A stretch of DNA of 15,573 nucleotides from Paenibacillus sp. FSL H7-0331 (lineage in GTDB: Bacteria > Bacillota > Bacilli > Paenibacillales > NBRC-103111). The notes below the pieces were generated by a model. That model had not been told where the DNA came from. It saw nothing but the letters and a program-made list of their open reading frames with translations, and did no database searches. How positions within the stretch are numbered: the stretch's first letter is position 1; the number at the start of each line of letters is the position of its first letter. The stretch lies in the NCBI RefSeq assembly GCF_001956045.1, contig NZ_MRTH01000072.1, positions 1 to 15,573 of the forward strand, read 5' to 3'. Shown in pieces: positions 15,559 through 15,573 of the stretch. The translations under genes and the position numbers were made by a program.

Positions 15559-15573
15559 GTTCCATAATGGAAC
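15559..15573. repeat. Short palindrome at the window edge
   Basis: GTTCCAT and ATGGAAC flank a single A at the end of the window. It could be an operator or the start of a larger structure that lies outside. Confidence 0.35.

Overview
The window looks like chromosomal DNA from a low-to-mid GC Gram-positive, spore-former-type Firmicute, most plausibly Paenibacillus or a close relative. The reasons are strong GGAGG-type ribosome binding sites, a very large secreted protein anchored by three SLH domains with F5/8C, Big_2 and repeated fn3 modules, an L,D-transpeptidase with a C-terminal peptidoglycan-binding domain, and a YetF-family membrane protein. The genus is inferred from gene content, not from a marker gene.

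Layout, left to right. Positions 51-192 (minus strand) hold a tRNA-Ala(GGC)-like gene of normal length, with broken anticodon, acceptor and T stems and two hairpins behind it. Positions 432-5250 (minus) hold a 1587-residue S-layer-anchored beta-helix protein with its own terminator and an extended -10 promoter. Positions 5741-6623 are a graveyard: a decayed glucosaminidase (minus) and a decayed short-chain dehydrogenase (plus). Positions 6645-7675 (plus) hold an aromatic acid exporter family gene with one frameshift. Positions 7633-12953 (minus) hold an intact five-gene molybdenum hydroxylase operon in transcription order: Mo-cofactor subunit, FAD subunit, 2Fe-2S subunit, XdhC-type maturation factor, MocA-type cytidylyltransferase (pucD-C-E-A-B by analogy with Bacillus subtilis). 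Positions 13116-13820 (plus) hold an L,D-transpeptidase, followed by an internally deleted YetF remnant. Positions 14304-14994 (minus) hold a twice-frameshifted gene of an uncharacterised Bacillus/Paenibacillus family. The right end carries an intact small acidic protein gene (53 aa) and a weaker 49-codon Cys-rich frame.

How the genes work together: the operon encodes one enzyme (three structural subunits) plus the two accessory proteins that load it with finished molybdenum cofactor. This is the expected set for purine (hypoxanthine/xanthine) oxidation, although the substrate cannot be fixed from sequence alone. The SLH protein probably binds and trims an external polysaccharide at the cell surface. 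No CRISPR array, phage module or intact mobile element is visible. The most distinctive property of the window is the density of broken genes (five protein genes and one tRNA) around the intact operon. I did not find a convincing new defence or secretion system.
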